NCBI RefSeq assembly: GCF_004151245.1
Contig: NZ_JUIW01000012.1
Coordinates: 1-64,000 of the forward strand
DNA: 64,000 nt
Direction of reading: 5' to 3'
Origin: Flavobacterium beibuense
GTDB taxonomy: Bacteria > Bacteroidota > Bacteroidia > Flavobacteriales > Flavobacteriaceae
Under the pieces are notes generated by a model, which worked only from the letters and a program-made list of their open reading frames with translations, searched no databases and was not told the DNA's origin. The translations under genes and the position numbers were made by a program. This document shows, in pieces, positions 9,963-20,561 of the stretch (positions are counted from its first letter, which is position 1; each line of letters starts with the position of its first letter).

Positions 9963-10685
9963 CTATTTTTTGGCGCACACAACCTGTTGTGTAAATTTCA
10001 GATTTATCGTTTTGTAATTCTCAATCAATGTATCCCTTACTGCATTTTGAAAAAATGCCTTATAATTATTAAACTTCTTCTCTACATTTACCATCTTCCC
10101 GAAAAGTATCACATAACTATAATTTCGGCTCATCATTTTTAGCGATCCTGTAGGGGTAATCTCTATCCCAATGATATTCTTTCTTAAAAAATCATCGTCA
10201 TATATATATTTTACTAACGAGTAAAGCTTAGTTTTATCAACGCCGTTAAGGGCTCCGTTTACTAACAAAACCCTAGCTGTTGAATTTTCGGATAGCGGCA
10301 TTTCACTCCCCTTATAATCAATGTAATACGACTCTCCTCCTTCAAAAATCCTTGCAACTGGTACTCTTTGCTTAACAATTGCCTTTAGCTTGCCGTCTAC
10401 TGTAGCGAACACCTCTGCATCATCAATCATAGGATTTGATTCGAGTCTTTTCTCCACGCTATTCAAATCTAATTTATCTTTCGTTATGCTCGTTACACTG
10501 TTAAAATTTTGTATCAACAACTTATTAACTTTATCAAGGGTAATAAACTCCTCATTATCCGCAAATTCAACATCGGCAGACACAAAATGCCTGCTTACGT
10601 TCCTTTTTGCAGAAAAGGAATAAAGGAAAATAACCACTACAGCGATTACAAAAAGCCTTATATTATCCCAGTTAATTCTTTTCAT
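9963..10685 (-). CDS. ftsQ: Cell division protein FtsQ/DivIB
   Basis: A ~240-residue bitopic protein with a short cytoplasmic start, one transmembrane segment (about 9-24) and a periplasmic domain. The periplasmic part begins with a POTRA-like stretch (VNKLLIQNFNSV...LESNPMIDDAEVF) as in FtsQ. FtsQ scaffolds the FtsQLB complex that licenses septal peptidoglycan synthesis. Sequence identity to proteobacterial FtsQ would be low, so the call rests on topology, the POTRA pattern and position between murC and ftsA. The ATG at 10685 is chosen over the TTG just before it, giving a 14-nt overlap with murC. Confidence 0.88.
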   Translation of the reverse strand: MKRINWDNIRLFVIAVVVIFLYSFSAKRNVSRHFVSADVEFADNEEFITLDKVNKLLIQNFNSVTSITKDKLDLNSVEKRLESNPMIDDAEVFATVDGKLKAIVKQRVPVARIFEGGESYYIDYKGSEMPLSENSTARVLLVNGALNGVDKTKLYSLVKYIYDDDFLRKNIIGIEITPTGSLKMMSRNYSYVILFGKMVNVEKKFNNYKAFFQNAVRDTLIENYKTINLKFTQQVVCAKK

Positions 10686-12024
10686 CAAGCACCTTTTTTA
10701 TATCAGGAACCATCTCTCCTATATCTCCAGCTCCTATTGTAACAATCACAGAAGCATCTGTCATTTTCAAAAACGGAATCAGGTCCTTTTTTGAAATCAG
10801 TTTCTTGTTCGGATTATCAATTTTATCCAAAAGCCATTTTGAAGTTACTCCTTCAATAGGCAGTTCCCTTGCAGGATAAATATCCAGCAACACTATATTA
10901 TCAAAAGCCGAAAGGCTTCGTGCAAATCCGTCTATAAAATCCCTCGTCCTGCTAAAAAGATGGGGCTGAAACACAGCCAGTACTTTCTTATCAGGATACA
11001 GTTCTGATACCGCCTGATGTACGGCATCAATTTCTGTTGGGTGATGTGCATAGTCGTCAATATAAATCAGGTTGTCCTTTTTAATTTGGTAAGAAAACCT
11101 TCTTTTTACTCCTTTAAAAGTTTCCAGTGCCGATTTGATATCATCATCGGACACGCCATAGGTCTTAGCCATAGCCAGTGCCATTAAAGCATTGGTTAGA
11201 TTATGCCTGCCCGGAAGCGCAAACTTTATATCTCCTATTTTACCTTGCGGAGTCTCGGCATCAAAAATATACCATCCGTTTTCTATCCTTATGTTTACCG
11301 CATTGTAATCACTTCCGTTTTCGGCACCTACAGTCACCCCTTCAAGAGGCAGTCCTTTTGTTATAAAGAGTTTCTTTTTATCCTTAACCTTATCGGCAAA
11401 TTCGGCAAACGATGCCTCAATAGCCGAACTGTCTCCATAAATATCCAAATGGTCGGCATCCATAGAGGTTACACAGGCCACATCAGGGTGCAGGTGTAAA
11501 AACGAACGGTCAAACTCATCAGCCTCAGCTACGGTTAACGTTTTACCCTCACCTACTATATTAGAATTATAATTCTCAACAATACCACCTAAAAATGCGG
11601 TTACATCTACTTTGCTCTGATACAGTATATGCCCCAGTATGCTTGATGTAGTTGTTTTACCATGTGTACCTGCAACAGCAAAGCAATAAGTCCCTTTAGT
11701 GATTATACCCAGTACTTCTGCTCTTTTTTTAACTACAAATCCATTTTTAAGGAAGTAGTTCCACTGAAAATGCTCCTTAGGCACTGCCGGTGTCACCACC
11801 ACAAGCGTATTGCTTTTATTAAGGAACGGCAGGTCTATAAGCGCAATACTGTCTTCAAAATGTACACGTATTCCGTTTTTCTTAAGCTCATCGGTAAGAT
11901 GCGTTGAAGTACGGTCGTACCCTGCCACATTTTTACCTATAGATTTAAAATAGCGGGCCAGGGCACTCATACCGATGCCTCCTATACCTATAAAATAAAC
12001 GTTATGTATCTGGTTTAAATCCAT
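10672..12024 (-). CDS. murC: UDP-N-acetylmuramate--L-alanine ligase MurC
   Basis: MurC adds L-alanine to UDP-N-acetylmuramic acid, the first amino acid of the peptidoglycan stem peptide, using ATP in the cytoplasm. The N-terminal Rossmann-like domain starts IGIGGIGMSALA. The Mur-ligase P-loop GTHGKTTT lies at 119-126. Further hallmarks are EADEFDRSF, the metal-binding DADHLD and the C-terminal YDDYAHHPTEI-like segment (IYIDDYAHHPTEID), diagnostic for MurC. Its 450 residues are normal. It is translationally linked to ftsQ by a short overlap and lies 13 nt after murG. Confidence 0.97.
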   Translation of the reverse strand: MDLNQIHNVYFIGIGGIGMSALARYFKSIGKNVAGYDRTSTHLTDELKKNGIRVHFEDSIALIDLPFLNKSNTLVVVTPAVPKEHFQWNYFLKNGFVVKKRAEVLGIITKGTYCFAVAGTHGKTTTSSILGHILYQSKVDVTAFLGGIVENYNSNIVGEGKTLTVAEADEFDRSFLHLHPDVACVTSMDADHLDIYGDSSAIEASFAEFADKVKDKKKLFITKGLPLEGVTVGAENGSDYNAVNIRIENGWYIFDAETPQGKIGDIKFALPGRHNLTNALMALAMAKTYGVSDDDIKSALETFKGVKRRFSYQIKKDNLIYIDDYAHHPTEIDAVHQAVSELYPDKKVLAVFQPHLFSRTRDFIDGFARSLSAFDNIVLLDIYPARELPIEGVTSKWLLDKIDNPNKKLISKKDLIPFLKMTDASVIVTIGAGDIGEMVPDIKKVLDEKN

Positions 12025-12037
12025 ATATACTTAAGCC

Positions 12038-13129
12038 CTACTTAATCAGTTTTATAATTTCTTCTACTATATCATTTGTGGCATTTGCCTTTGCCAGCTT
12101 TTTAATATTCTCACTCAGTTTTTGCTGTTTCCCTTCATTGGTTATCAAATCAGAGAACACATTTTGGAACTGGGTATCCAACTGTACTTCTTTTAAAAGC
12201 AGCGCACCATCCTTATCCACAATTGCCTGCGCATTCTTCGTCTGGTGATCTTCTGCCACATTAGGCGACGGTATAAATAACACCGGCTTGCCCACTATAC
12301 AAAGTTCTGAAACCGATGATGCCCCTGAACGTGATATAACTACATCGGCAGCAGCATACACAAGACCCATCCTGTCTATAAATGACAGCACCTGAACCTG
12401 CTTATCATCTCCATAATGCCTGTATTCTTCATAATACAGTTTACCGCACTGCCATATTATCTGTACATCCTGAGCTAAAAGCCACGCCAGTTCTTTTGCA
12501 ATAAGCTGGTTAATTCTTCTTGACCCAAGGCTTCCTCCCAAAACAAGCAATATTTTTTTGTTAGGATCTAACCCGAAATGAGCTACAGCTTCATCTCTTT
12601 TTCCGCTTACGTTTATCAAATCCTGTCTTACAGGATTTCCTGTAAATACAATTTTTGAAGCAGGAAAAAACCTGTCCAGATTATCGTAAGCCACACAAAT
12701 GGCATCTGCTTTTTTAGACAGCCACTTATTCGTTATACCCGGAAAGGAGTTTTGCTCCTGTATTACCGTTGGCACTCCTAAAAACGACGCTGCCCTTAGT
12801 AAAGGTCCGCTGGCAAAACCACCTGTTCCTATTACCACATCAGGCTTAAACTGTCTTACTATATTTCTTGCCTTAAACAGGCTGTCAATCATTTTTACAG
12901 GCAACAGTGCATTATCCAGCGTTAGCTTTCTTTGTATACCTGCTATCCACAATCCTTTTATCTTGTAACCCGCCTGAGGAACCTTTTGCATTTCCATTTT
13001 ATCTTTTGCTCCCACAAAAAGTATCTCACAATCAGGAAAACGGGATTTAAGCTCATTGGCAATAGCAATGGCAGGATAGATATGCCCTCCTGTGCCACCT
13101 CCACTCAATATGAATCTCTTTACTGCCAT
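12038..13129 (-). CDS. murG: Lipid II synthase MurG
   Basis: MurG is a GT28 glycosyltransferase at the cytoplasmic membrane face. It transfers GlcNAc from UDP-GlcNAc to lipid I, forming lipid II. The N-terminal glycine-rich loop [12 protein letters not shown] (from residue 9), [12 protein letters not shown], the linker-side [13 protein letters not shown] and the nucleotide-binding [11 protein letters not shown] with the [15 protein letters not shown] segment are all present. Length ~363 is typical. The ATG at 13129 is preferred to the preceding GTG. Confidence 0.97.
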   Translation of the reverse strand: MAVKRFILSGGGTGGHIYPAIAIANELKSRFPDCEILFVGAKDKMEMQKVPQAGYKIKGLWIAGIQRKLTLDNALLPVKMIDSLFKARNIVRQFKPDVVIGTGGFASGPLLRAASFLGVPTVIQEQNSFPGITNKWLSKKADAICVAYDNLDRFFPASKIVFTGNPVRQDLINVSGKRDEAVAHFGLDPNKKILLVLGGSLGSRRINQLIAKELAWLLAQDVQIIWQCGKLYYEEYRHYGDDKQVQVLSFIDRMGLVYAAADVVISRSGASSVSELCIVGKPVLFIPSPNVAEDHQTKNAQAIVDKDGALLLKEVQLDTQFQNVFSDLITNEGKQQKLSENIKKLAKANATNDIVEEIIKLIK

Positions 13130-13162
13130 CACTATTTATCTTTTTAATCTTTGATCTCTTAC

Positions 13163-14473
13163 TTATGGTTTACCCATTACTGCATGCATTGGGTTTTTCG
13201 TTCCATCCTCTATGGAAAAAGCAGCCGATGTTCGTTCTGCCTCTTCTTCTCTTTCCTTGCCTTCCTCTTCCAGATGCTTGTCTATCATTCGTTGCAGGGC
13301 TTCTTCACGCTCTTCTTTCTCCAGCCTTTCCTGCTCTATTTCTTCATCTTTCTTGGTTACGCTTAAAATAATGCCTACTGCTATACAGGTCATCCAGATA
13401 GAGCTACCTCCGCTACTGATAAGCGGTAAGGTTTGTCCTGTTACCGGAAGCAGTTCTACAGCAACTCCCATATTGATAAGTGCCTGAAAGATGATAGGAA
13501 AACCTAACCCCACAATGAGCAGCTTACCAAAGAGTGTCTTGGCCTTATGTGCCGATACCAGGAACCTGAAAAACAGCATTAGATACAGAAACAATACTCC
13601 TATCCCACCTATCAACCCGTACTCTTCAACGATAATCGCGAAGATAAAGTCGGACGATGACTGCGGTAGAAAGTTCTTCTGTACACTCTTACCTGGGCCT
13701 AATCCGTTAATCTTTCCTGTAGCGATTGCAATTTTTGCTTTCTCTATCTGGTAATCGTCTTCATTAGGCTTATCTGAAAAGAAGCTGTCAACCCTCGAAA
13801 TCCAGGTATCAACCCTGTTAGGCATTGCATCTGGAAAAGCCTTTGCAAATACAACAAAGAACACCAACATAGCTACTCCCATACCTATTATAGTACCCAG
13901 ATACCTTAACGGATATCTCCCCACAAATACCAGCATACAAACCATGCTGAATATAAGAGCCGTGGTAGAGAAGTTAGCCGGAAGTATTAGTGCAAGCACT
14001 ATAAATACCGGAATCCACAATTCAATGAACGATGACTTAAAGGTTATTTCCTTATCCTCAATCTTAGCAAGGTACCTCGCCACATACACCATTAGCACTA
14101 TAGATGCCAGTGCCGATGTTTGAAAGGTGACCCCAATAAAAGGTACTTTTATCCAGCGGCTGGCGTTAGCACCGTCTATAACAGTACCCTGAAAAAAGGT
14201 GTACACCAACAAGAGACCTACTATAGGCAATCCTATCTGGGATAGCCCCCTGTAGTAATGATAAGGCACTTTGTGAACAAAATAAATAAGCGCAAAGCCT
14301 ATAAAAATGTGCACCAAATGCTTAACCAGATAACCTATAGTAGATCCTTTACCGATTACATACACAAGGTTTGCACTTGCGCTGAAAACCGGCATGAACG
14401 ATATAAGGGCCAGTAGTACTACAAATGACCAGATACCTTTATCTCCCTTCAGGCTATTGATTAATTCTCTCAT
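13163..14473 (-). CDS. ftsW: Lipid II polymerase FtsW (SEDS family)
   Basis: A polytopic SEDS-family glycosyltransferase with about ten transmembrane helices that polymerises lipid II at the septum with its partner FtsI. SEDS features visible are the NFSTTALIF segment, GLGPGKSVQKNFLPQSSSDFIFAIIVEEYGLIGG, and the C-terminal LISSGGSSIWMTC. Its place between murD and murG supports FtsW rather than RodA. A ~60-residue highly charged Glu/Lys/Arg tail follows the last helix and is unusual compared with E. coli. Confidence 0.94.
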   Translation of the reverse strand: MRELINSLKGDKGIWSFVVLLALISFMPVFSASANLVYVIGKGSTIGYLVKHLVHIFIGFALIYFVHKVPYHYYRGLSQIGLPIVGLLLVYTFFQGTVIDGANASRWIKVPFIGVTFQTSALASIVLMVYVARYLAKIEDKEITFKSSFIELWIPVFIVLALILPANFSTTALIFSMVCMLVFVGRYPLRYLGTIIGMGVAMLVFFVVFAKAFPDAMPNRVDTWISRVDSFFSDKPNEDDYQIEKAKIAIATGKINGLGPGKSVQKNFLPQSSSDFIFAIIVEEYGLIGGIGVLFLYLMLFFRFLVSAHKAKTLFGKLLIVGLGFPIIFQALINMGVAVELLPVTGQTLPLISSGGSSIWMTCIAVGIILSVTKKDEEIEQERLEKEEREEALQRMIDKHLEEEGKEREEEAERTSAAFSIEDGTKNPMHAVMGKP

Positions 14474-14507
14474 TACTCTTTGTTTTTGCCTTTACAAAAG
14501 GCAGGTT

Positions 14508-15839
14508 TTATAAATTCTGCACGGCTGCCTTAAACAGTTTTCCGCGTTCTTCATAATTCTCAAAAAGATCAAAACTTGCACATGCCGGAGAAAGCAATAC
14601 TGTATCTCCTTTTTCTGCCAGGCTTTGTGCAATCTTTACCGCCTCGGTCATACTTGTGGTCTCAACCATCACGTCTACCACATTACTGAAGGCGTTCATT
14701 ATTTTCTGATTATCCACACCAAGACATACAATAGCTTTTACCTTTTCTCTTACTAACTGCATAAGCTCATCGTAATCGTTACCTTTATCAACACCACCCA
14801 CAATCCAAACTGTTGGTGTAGTCATACTGTCCAGCGCAAAAAACGTTGCATTGGTATTGGTCGCTTTAGAGTCGTTTATATACTGTACATTTTGTATTTT
14901 AAGTACTTTCTCCAAACGGTGCTCAACACCCTGAAAGTTGGAAAGACTCTCCCTAATCGTATCTTTCCTGATACGCATCAGCTGTGCTACTGCAGTTGCT
15001 GCCATAGCATTTTTTACATTGTGCTTTCCTTCTAATGATAATTCGTTTATCGGCATGGTAAATTCTTCTTTATTGATGGTTGAAATAATCTTATTCTCTT
15101 TTACATATACTCCCCCTTTAACTTCTTTTGTAAGTGAAAAAGGTATTTTTTTGGCTTTTATCTTATTCTTATCAAGCCACTTTTTAATCTCCTCGTCATC
15201 GGCGTCATAAATAAGGAAATCATCCTTAGTCTGGTTCATGGTAATCCTGAACTTTGCCTCTATATACAGGTCAAAATTATAATCGTACCTGTCTAAATGA
15301 TCCGGGCTTATGTTTGTTATTACCGCTATATTAGGACTGTATGTTTCTATCCCGTCCAACTGGAAACTGCTTAGTTCAAGCACATAGCCTTCGTGTTTAT
15401 TCTCTGCAACCTGCCAGGCAAAACTTTTACCTACATTTCCGGCAAGCCCCATATTTAATCCTCCCTGTTTAAGAAGGTAATGCGTTAACATTGTTGTGGT
15501 GGTCTTCCCGTTACTTCCCGTTATTCCCACGGTTTGCAAATCGATATATTTTGCTGCAAACTCAATTTCTGATATTACAGGAACACCTTTCTTTTTAAGC
15601 AGCTTTACTATGGGCGACTTATCAGGTATACCCGGGCTTTTCATTACAACATCGGCATTAAGGATAAGTTCCTCAGTATGCTTTTCCTCTTCCCATTCCA
15701 GTTTATTAAGTGCAAGAACTTCTTTATAGTTGTTTTTTATCTTTCCGAAATCAGACACAAATACCTCATATCCTTTTTTCTTTCCTAAGATTGCGGTACC
15801 TACACCGCTTTCTCCGCCACCTAATACTACTAACCTCAT
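14508..15839 (-). CDS. murD: UDP-MurNAc-L-alanine--D-glutamate ligase MurD
   Basis: MurD adds D-glutamate to UDP-MurNAc-L-Ala in the cytoplasm. The N-terminal domain begins RLVVLGGGESGVG. SPGIPDKSP is typical of MurD, and the ATP-binding GITGSNGKTTTT covers 106-116. The central domain has ELSSFQLDGIE and NISPDHLDRY. The C-terminal domain shows YINDSKATNTNAT, an IWIVGGVDKGNDY-like stretch and LLSPACASFDLFENYEERG. All are diagnostic, and the 443-residue length is normal. It lies two bases after mraY. Confidence 0.97.
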   Translation of the reverse strand: MRLVVLGGGESGVGTAILGKKKGYEVFVSDFGKIKNNYKEVLALNKLEWEEEKHTEELILNADVVMKSPGIPDKSPIVKLLKKKGVPVISEIEFAAKYIDLQTVGITGSNGKTTTTMLTHYLLKQGGLNMGLAGNVGKSFAWQVAENKHEGYVLELSSFQLDGIETYSPNIAVITNISPDHLDRYDYNFDLYIEAKFRITMNQTKDDFLIYDADDEEIKKWLDKNKIKAKKIPFSLTKEVKGGVYVKENKIISTINKEEFTMPINELSLEGKHNVKNAMAATAVAQLMRIRKDTIRESLSNFQGVEHRLEKVLKIQNVQYINDSKATNTNATFFALDSMTTPTVWIVGGVDKGNDYDELMQLVREKVKAIVCLGVDNQKIMNAFSNVVDVMVETTSMTEAVKIAQSLAEKGDTVLLSPACASFDLFENYEERGKLFKAAVQNL

Positions 15840-15841
15840 AC

Positions 15842-17068
15842 TTACCTAAGTTTTAATGAAACCAGTGAGAATATTGCTAATAGTATCCCTACAATCCAGA
15901 AGCGCGCTACAATCTTACTTTCATGATACCCTTTCTTCTGGTAGTGATGGTGTAGTGGCGACATCAGGAAAATACGCCTGCCTTCCCCATACTTTTTCTT
16001 CGTGTATTTAAAGTAGCCCACCTGCAGTACTACCGACAGGTTTTCTGCTAAAAATATTCCGCATAAAACCGGTATAAGCAACTCTTTTCTAACCGCAATA
16101 GCCAGTACTGCTATTATACCGCCTATGGTAAGGCTTCCTGTGTCTCCCATAAATACAGATGCCGGATAGGTATTGTACCAAAGGAAACCGATAAGCGCCC
16201 CCACAAAGGCCGAAATAAACACCGTCATCTCTCCCGAGTTGGGGATGTACATTATATTGAGGTAATTGGAAAAAATGATATTACCCGAAACGAATGCAAA
16301 TATCCCGAGGGTGAGTACCGCAATAGCCGATGTACCTGCCGCAAGCCCGTCTATACCATCGGTAAGGTTAGCTCCGTTAGATACCGCCGTAATGATGAAT
16401 ATCACCACAGGAATAAAAATCAGCCATGCATAGTTTTTATAGTTATCGCCTGTCCACGCAAGGATCTCGGCATAATCAAATTCATTATTTTTAAAGAATG
16501 GAATGGTAGTAGCCGTAGATTTCTCTTCACGAGGTCCTGCATTAGAAGCCATTTGTTCTGTACTGTAAATATTTACTTTAGAAGTATCTGTCCTTACAGT
16601 TACTGCCGGATGGAAATAAAGTATATAACCTACTATAAGTCCAAGACCTACCTGGCCAACTACTTTAAACCTTCCTTTAAGACCTTCTTTATCTTTCTTG
16701 AATATTTTAATATAATCGTCTATAAAGCCGATAGTACCCATCCAAAGTGTGGTAACTATAAGCAGCATTACATAGATATTATCAAGCTTTGCCAAAAGGA
16801 TTACAGGAATAAGGGTAGCCATGATAATGATAAGCCCTCCCATCGTTGGCGTGCCTGCTTTTTGTGCCTGGCCTTCAAGACCAAGCTCACGAACAGTTTC
16901 ACCTATTTGCTGTCTTCTCAGGAAGTTGATAATCTTTTTACCAAAAACAGTAGAGATAAGCAGCGACAGTATAACTGCCATACCCGAACGGAAAGTGATA
17001 TACTGAAATACCCCCGCTCCCGGTACATTAAGATGTTTATCTAAATAGTCAAATAAATAGTATAGCAT
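15842..17068 (-). CDS. mraY: Phospho-MurNAc-pentapeptide-transferase MraY
   Basis: MraY transfers phospho-MurNAc-pentapeptide onto undecaprenyl phosphate, forming lipid I in the inner membrane. About ten transmembrane helices are present, with catalytic and Mg-binding motifs: the DD pair at 117-118, [12 protein letters not shown] (234-245), MGDTGSL and the HHHYQKKG segment near the C-terminus. At 408 residues it exceeds E. coli MraY (about 360). The excess is a hydrophilic insert at about 155-215 between two helices, to my recollection usual in Bacteroidota. Confidence 0.96.
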   Translation of the reverse strand: MLYYLFDYLDKHLNVPGAGVFQYITFRSGMAVILSLLISTVFGKKIINFLRRQQIGETVRELGLEGQAQKAGTPTMGGLIIIMATLIPVILLAKLDNIYVMLLIVTTLWMGTIGFIDDYIKIFKKDKEGLKGRFKVVGQVGLGLIVGYILYFHPAVTVRTDTSKVNIYSTEQMASNAGPREEKSTATTIPFFKNNEFDYAEILAWTGDNYKNYAWLIFIPVVIFIITAVSNGANLTDGIDGLAAGTSAIAVLTLGIFAFVSGNIIFSNYLNIMYIPNSGEMTVFISAFVGALIGFLWYNTYPASVFMGDTGSLTIGGIIAVLAIAVRKELLIPVLCGIFLAENLSVVLQVGYFKYTKKKYGEGRRIFLMSPLHHHYQKKGYHESKIVARFWIVGILLAIFSLVSLKLR

Positions 17069-17077
17069 ACTTATCGC

Positions 17078-18538
17078 TTATTTGTTTAGTTCTTTTAAAA
17101 TTTCCTTTACTGTTTTCATATCATCAAAATCATGACGAACGCCATTTATCTCCTGATAGGTTTCATGGCCTTTTCCCGCTATAAGAATGATGTCGTTAGG
17201 GTTGGCAAGCTGGCAGGCAATTTTTATAGCCTGTTTCCTGTCTACAACCGCAAGGGTCTTTTTATAATTATGAGGCTCTACACCTTTTTCCATATCCTCA
17301 ATAATCGCTTCCGGCACTTCACTCCTTGGGTTATCCGAAGTAAAAATGGCTTTGTCACTCATTGCCGAAGCTATGTTTGCCATTACCGGGCGCTTCATCT
17401 TATCTCTGTCACCTCCGCAACCCACAACAGTTATAAGCTGTTCGTTACGGGTTCTTATATCTTCAATCGTTTTTAGAACATTTTCAAGCGCATCAGGCGT
17501 GTGGGCATAATCTACAATAGCTGTTATTTTAGAATCAGACACCACAAACTGGAACCTACCTGAGACACTTTCCAACTCACTCATAAGGCGAAGCACTTCT
17601 ATTTCCTCTAGCCCTAAGTTGATAGCCGCAGCATAAATTGCCAAAAGGTTATAAGCATTAAATGTTCCTATAAGCTTAACCCATACTTCCTGCTCATTTA
17701 TTTTAAGTAACAATCCTGTAAACTGGCTTTCCAGTATCTGTGCCCTGTAATCGGCATAGGTTTTTAAGGCATAAGTAAGCTTTTTTGCTACCGTATTCTG
17801 CAGCATTACCAAACCGTTCTTATCGTCTATATTGGTAAGTGCAAAAGCCGATTTAGGAAGCTTATCAAAAAAGGACTTCTTAACATCCCTGTATTCGCTA
17901 AACGAACTATGATAATCAAGATGATCGTGAGAAAGGTTTGTAAAAATCCCACCAACAAACTCAAGCCCCTCAGTTCTCTTTTGGTGAATCCCGTGTGAGC
18001 TCACTTCCATAAAGCAGTATTCAACACCTGCTTCCTCCATTTCCTTTAAATACCTGTTTATGGTAAGAGAATCAGGAGTGGTATGTGTCGCCTTATATTC
18101 TTTATCGTTAACCAGTATTTTAACTGTAGAAAGTAATCCGGCCTTATATCCAGCTTTTTTAAACAGCTGATACAGTAATGTGGCAATAGTGGTTTTACCG
18201 TTAGTACCGGTAATACCTACCAGCTTAACATTATGCGACGGATTACCATAATAATTAGCCGCCATAAAAGCCAGTGCCTTGTTGGCTTTTTTAACCAGCA
18301 CATAAGTAACATTTCCTATAAGCTCATCAGGAATCTCTTCGCAAACTATTGCTACAGCTCCCTGACTTATTGCCTTATCTATATACTCATGCCCATCTGA
18401 AACCGTTCCTTTTATGGCTACAAAAACATCTCCCTTGCCTACCAGACGGGAGTCGAACTCTATTTTGTTTACAGAAATATCCGTAGAACCCTTTACGGCT
18501 TCAATAGAGGTTTTGTATAATATGTCTTTTAATACCAT
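17078..18538 (-). CDS. murE: UDP-MurNAc-tripeptide synthetase MurE (meso-DAP adding)
   Basis: MurE adds the third stem-peptide residue in the cytoplasm. The ATP-binding GTNGKTT lies about 112 residues in. HTTPDSL, EVSSHGIHQKR and NLSHDHLDYH are typical MurE segments. The specificity motif TSDNPRSE contains DNPR, which marks meso-diaminopimelate ligases rather than the lysine type, so the organism should make DAP-type peptidoglycan. The ATG at 18538 is preferred to the GTG one codon upstream; it overlaps the ftsI stop in TGATG, implying coupled translation. Confidence 0.97.
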   Translation of the reverse strand: MVLKDILYKTSIEAVKGSTDISVNKIEFDSRLVGKGDVFVAIKGTVSDGHEYIDKAISQGAVAIVCEEIPDELIGNVTYVLVKKANKALAFMAANYYGNPSHNVKLVGITGTNGKTTIATLLYQLFKKAGYKAGLLSTVKILVNDKEYKATHTTPDSLTINRYLKEMEEAGVEYCFMEVSSHGIHQKRTEGLEFVGGIFTNLSHDHLDYHSSFSEYRDVKKSFFDKLPKSAFALTNIDDKNGLVMLQNTVAKKLTYALKTYADYRAQILESQFTGLLLKINEQEVWVKLIGTFNAYNLLAIYAAAINLGLEEIEVLRLMSELESVSGRFQFVVSDSKITAIVDYAHTPDALENVLKTIEDIRTRNEQLITVVGCGGDRDKMKRPVMANIASAMSDKAIFTSDNPRSEVPEAIIEDMEKGVEPHNYKKTLAVVDRKQAIKIACQLANPNDIILIAGKGHETYQEINGVRHDFDDMKTVKEILKELNK

Positions 18539-20547
18539 CACGACGATAATTCCAGTATTATGGTTTGATCTTTAACATATGGCTGTCCCGGAGCCACCGA
18601 TTGTTTTTTTACTTTTCCTGTGCCAATTACCTTAACCTTAAGCCCCATATTACCTAAAAGGGCTACGGCATCCATACCACTCATACCAAGTGTATTAGGT
18701 ATTGACTTATATTCTGTTTGCGCCTTAGTATAATAAGATGCATACAAATCTTCCTGTTTTTTAACCTGTCTGTCAAGGTTATCAATCTGGTTTGTGGAAG
18801 GCACATCGGTAAATATCTTTTGTGCTATCCTTTTAAATACAGGCCCGGACACATCGGCTCCGTAATAACCCTTATTGATACTTGGCCTGTGTATTATCAC
18901 TATGCAGGAATATTTAGGGTTATCTGCAGGGAAATAACCTGCAAATGATGATGAATAATACATTCCGTCATCTCTACCCTTACCCTTACCATAGTTAACC
19001 TGTGCGGTACCTGTTTTTCCTGCCATGGAGAAATCTTTTGAATACAGTTTTGAACCTGTACCCTTTTTTACCACATTTTCAAGAACCGCTTTTACCTTAT
19101 CTATTGTCTCCTGAGAGCATATCTTAGGGTTTATTACTTCTTTATCAAACTTCTTTATGGTCTTGTTCCACTCTTTTATTTCCTGAACAAAAAGCGGCCT
19201 TACCATTTCGCCGTCATTAGCTACTGCATTATAAAGAGCTAGTGTTTGTAATGGCGTCATAGAGACTTCATAACCAAATGCCATCCAGGGAAGTGATAAT
19301 CCCGACCAGGACTTATCTCCCGGTTGCGGTATTTTTGGCCTCCCCTCACCCTTAATACATACCCCAAGCCTTTTGTTTAACCCAAAACTGTTAAGATGAT
19401 CTACAAACTGTTGCGGGTTATCTTTATAATTATCATAAATAGCCTGTGCCATTACTGTATTGGACGATAACTCAAATCCTCTTGCCAGCGTTATTTTTCC
19501 ATAACCACCTTTATGGGAGTCACGTACTTTTCTTTTATAATAGGTTACCACACCATCGTGGGTATCATATACCTGACTCGTATCTACTTTTTTATCTTCA
19601 AGCAGCGAAATCAAACCTGCAAGCTTAAATGTAGAGCCCGGCTCCTGCGATTCGCCCACCGCATAGTTTACTGTTTCGTAGTAAGAACCATCACTGGCCC
19701 TGCCTAAGTTAGATATCGCCCTAACATAACCGGTCTTGGTTTCCATTACCACCACACAACCGTGATCTGCCTCATAGTATTCCAACTGCTTAAGCAGTGC
19801 GTGGTGCGCTATATCCTGTATGTACACATCTATTGTAGACACAATATCACAACCATCTATAGGCTCTATCTCATTTTCATCACTTATCGGCTTCCACTGG
19901 CTTTTTGCAATCTTCTGCATCATCTGCCTTCCATCCTTACCATCAAGATATTCTGCAAAAGCACCTTCTATACCTACTTCACGTTCATTACCATGATGAT
20001 CCAGCCTGTCATATCCAATAGTCCTTTTTGCAATCTTTCCTATAGGATGCTCCCTAATGGTACGCTGCTCAGTAATAATACCTCCCTTGTAAGCCCCTTT
20101 ATTAAAAAGCGGAAAGCTTTTAAGACGCATATACTCTGTATAACTAAGGCCTTTTGCAATAAACAGATACCTGTTTTTATTATTACGTGCCCTTTTTAGC
20201 TTCTCATAATAGAAGGATGACGAATTCCCGAACATTACCGAAAGTGAATCTGCCAACGGACGAATATTTTCATTAAAATCAGTAAGCTTAGGCGCCAACG
20301 CATCAAACCTTATATCATAATTAGGTATAGATGTAGCTAAAAGACTTCCGTCAGACGAATACACATTACCCCTGTTTGCCGGTATGGTAATTTCCCTAAC
20401 TGTACGCTCTTTAGCCAGTTCGCGGTAATATTCCCCTTCTACCCACTGTATATTGGTAAGCTTTACAACTACAAGAATAGCCATCACAAAAATTGCGAAG
20501 GCTACCAGGTATATTCTGTAAGAGATATGTTTGTCTTTATTACCCAT
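18538..20547 (-). CDS. ftsI: Septal transpeptidase FtsI (PBP3) with PASTA domain
   Basis: A class B penicillin-binding protein that cross-links septal peptidoglycan in the periplasm, partner of FtsW. It has an N-terminal transmembrane helix (about 11-30), a pedestal domain containing RGNVYSSDG and RTIGYD, and a transpeptidase domain. The active-site motifs are STFK (305-308, nucleophile Ser305), SSN (361-363) and KTG (511-513). The last ~65 residues form a single PASTA domain (IPNTLGMSGMDAVALL...), seen in Bacteroidota and Gram-positive PBPs but not E. coli FtsI. Length 669 fits that layout. Confidence 0.95.
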   Translation of the reverse strand: MGNKDKHISYRIYLVAFAIFVMAILVVVKLTNIQWVEGEYYRELAKERTVREITIPANRGNVYSSDGSLLATSIPNYDIRFDALAPKLTDFNENIRPLADSLSVMFGNSSSFYYEKLKRARNNKNRYLFIAKGLSYTEYMRLKSFPLFNKGAYKGGIITEQRTIREHPIGKIAKRTIGYDRLDHHGNEREVGIEGAFAEYLDGKDGRQMMQKIAKSQWKPISDENEIEPIDGCDIVSTIDVYIQDIAHHALLKQLEYYEADHGCVVVMETKTGYVRAISNLGRASDGSYYETVNYAVGESQEPGSTFKLAGLISLLEDKKVDTSQVYDTHDGVVTYYKRKVRDSHKGGYGKITLARGFELSSNTVMAQAIYDNYKDNPQQFVDHLNSFGLNKRLGVCIKGEGRPKIPQPGDKSWSGLSLPWMAFGYEVSMTPLQTLALYNAVANDGEMVRPLFVQEIKEWNKTIKKFDKEVINPKICSQETIDKVKAVLENVVKKGTGSKLYSKDFSMAGKTGTAQVNYGKGKGRDDGMYYSSSFAGYFPADNPKYSCIVIIHRPSINKGYYGADVSGPVFKRIAQKIFTDVPSTNQIDNLDRQVKKQEDLYASYYTKAQTEYKSIPNTLGMSGMDAVALLGNMGLKVKVIGTGKVKKQSVAPGQPYVKDQTIILELSS

Positions 20548-20561
20548 CTCCTTTTGTTGTA

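Noticed and set aside
16553..17044. 163-codon plus-strand frame inside mraY
   Set aside because: Lies wholly opposite conserved MraY coding sequence; its product looks random and Cys/Tyr-rich.
19762..20199. 145-codon plus-strand frame inside ftsI
   Set aside because: Antisense to the FtsI pedestal domain; no start signals or family features.
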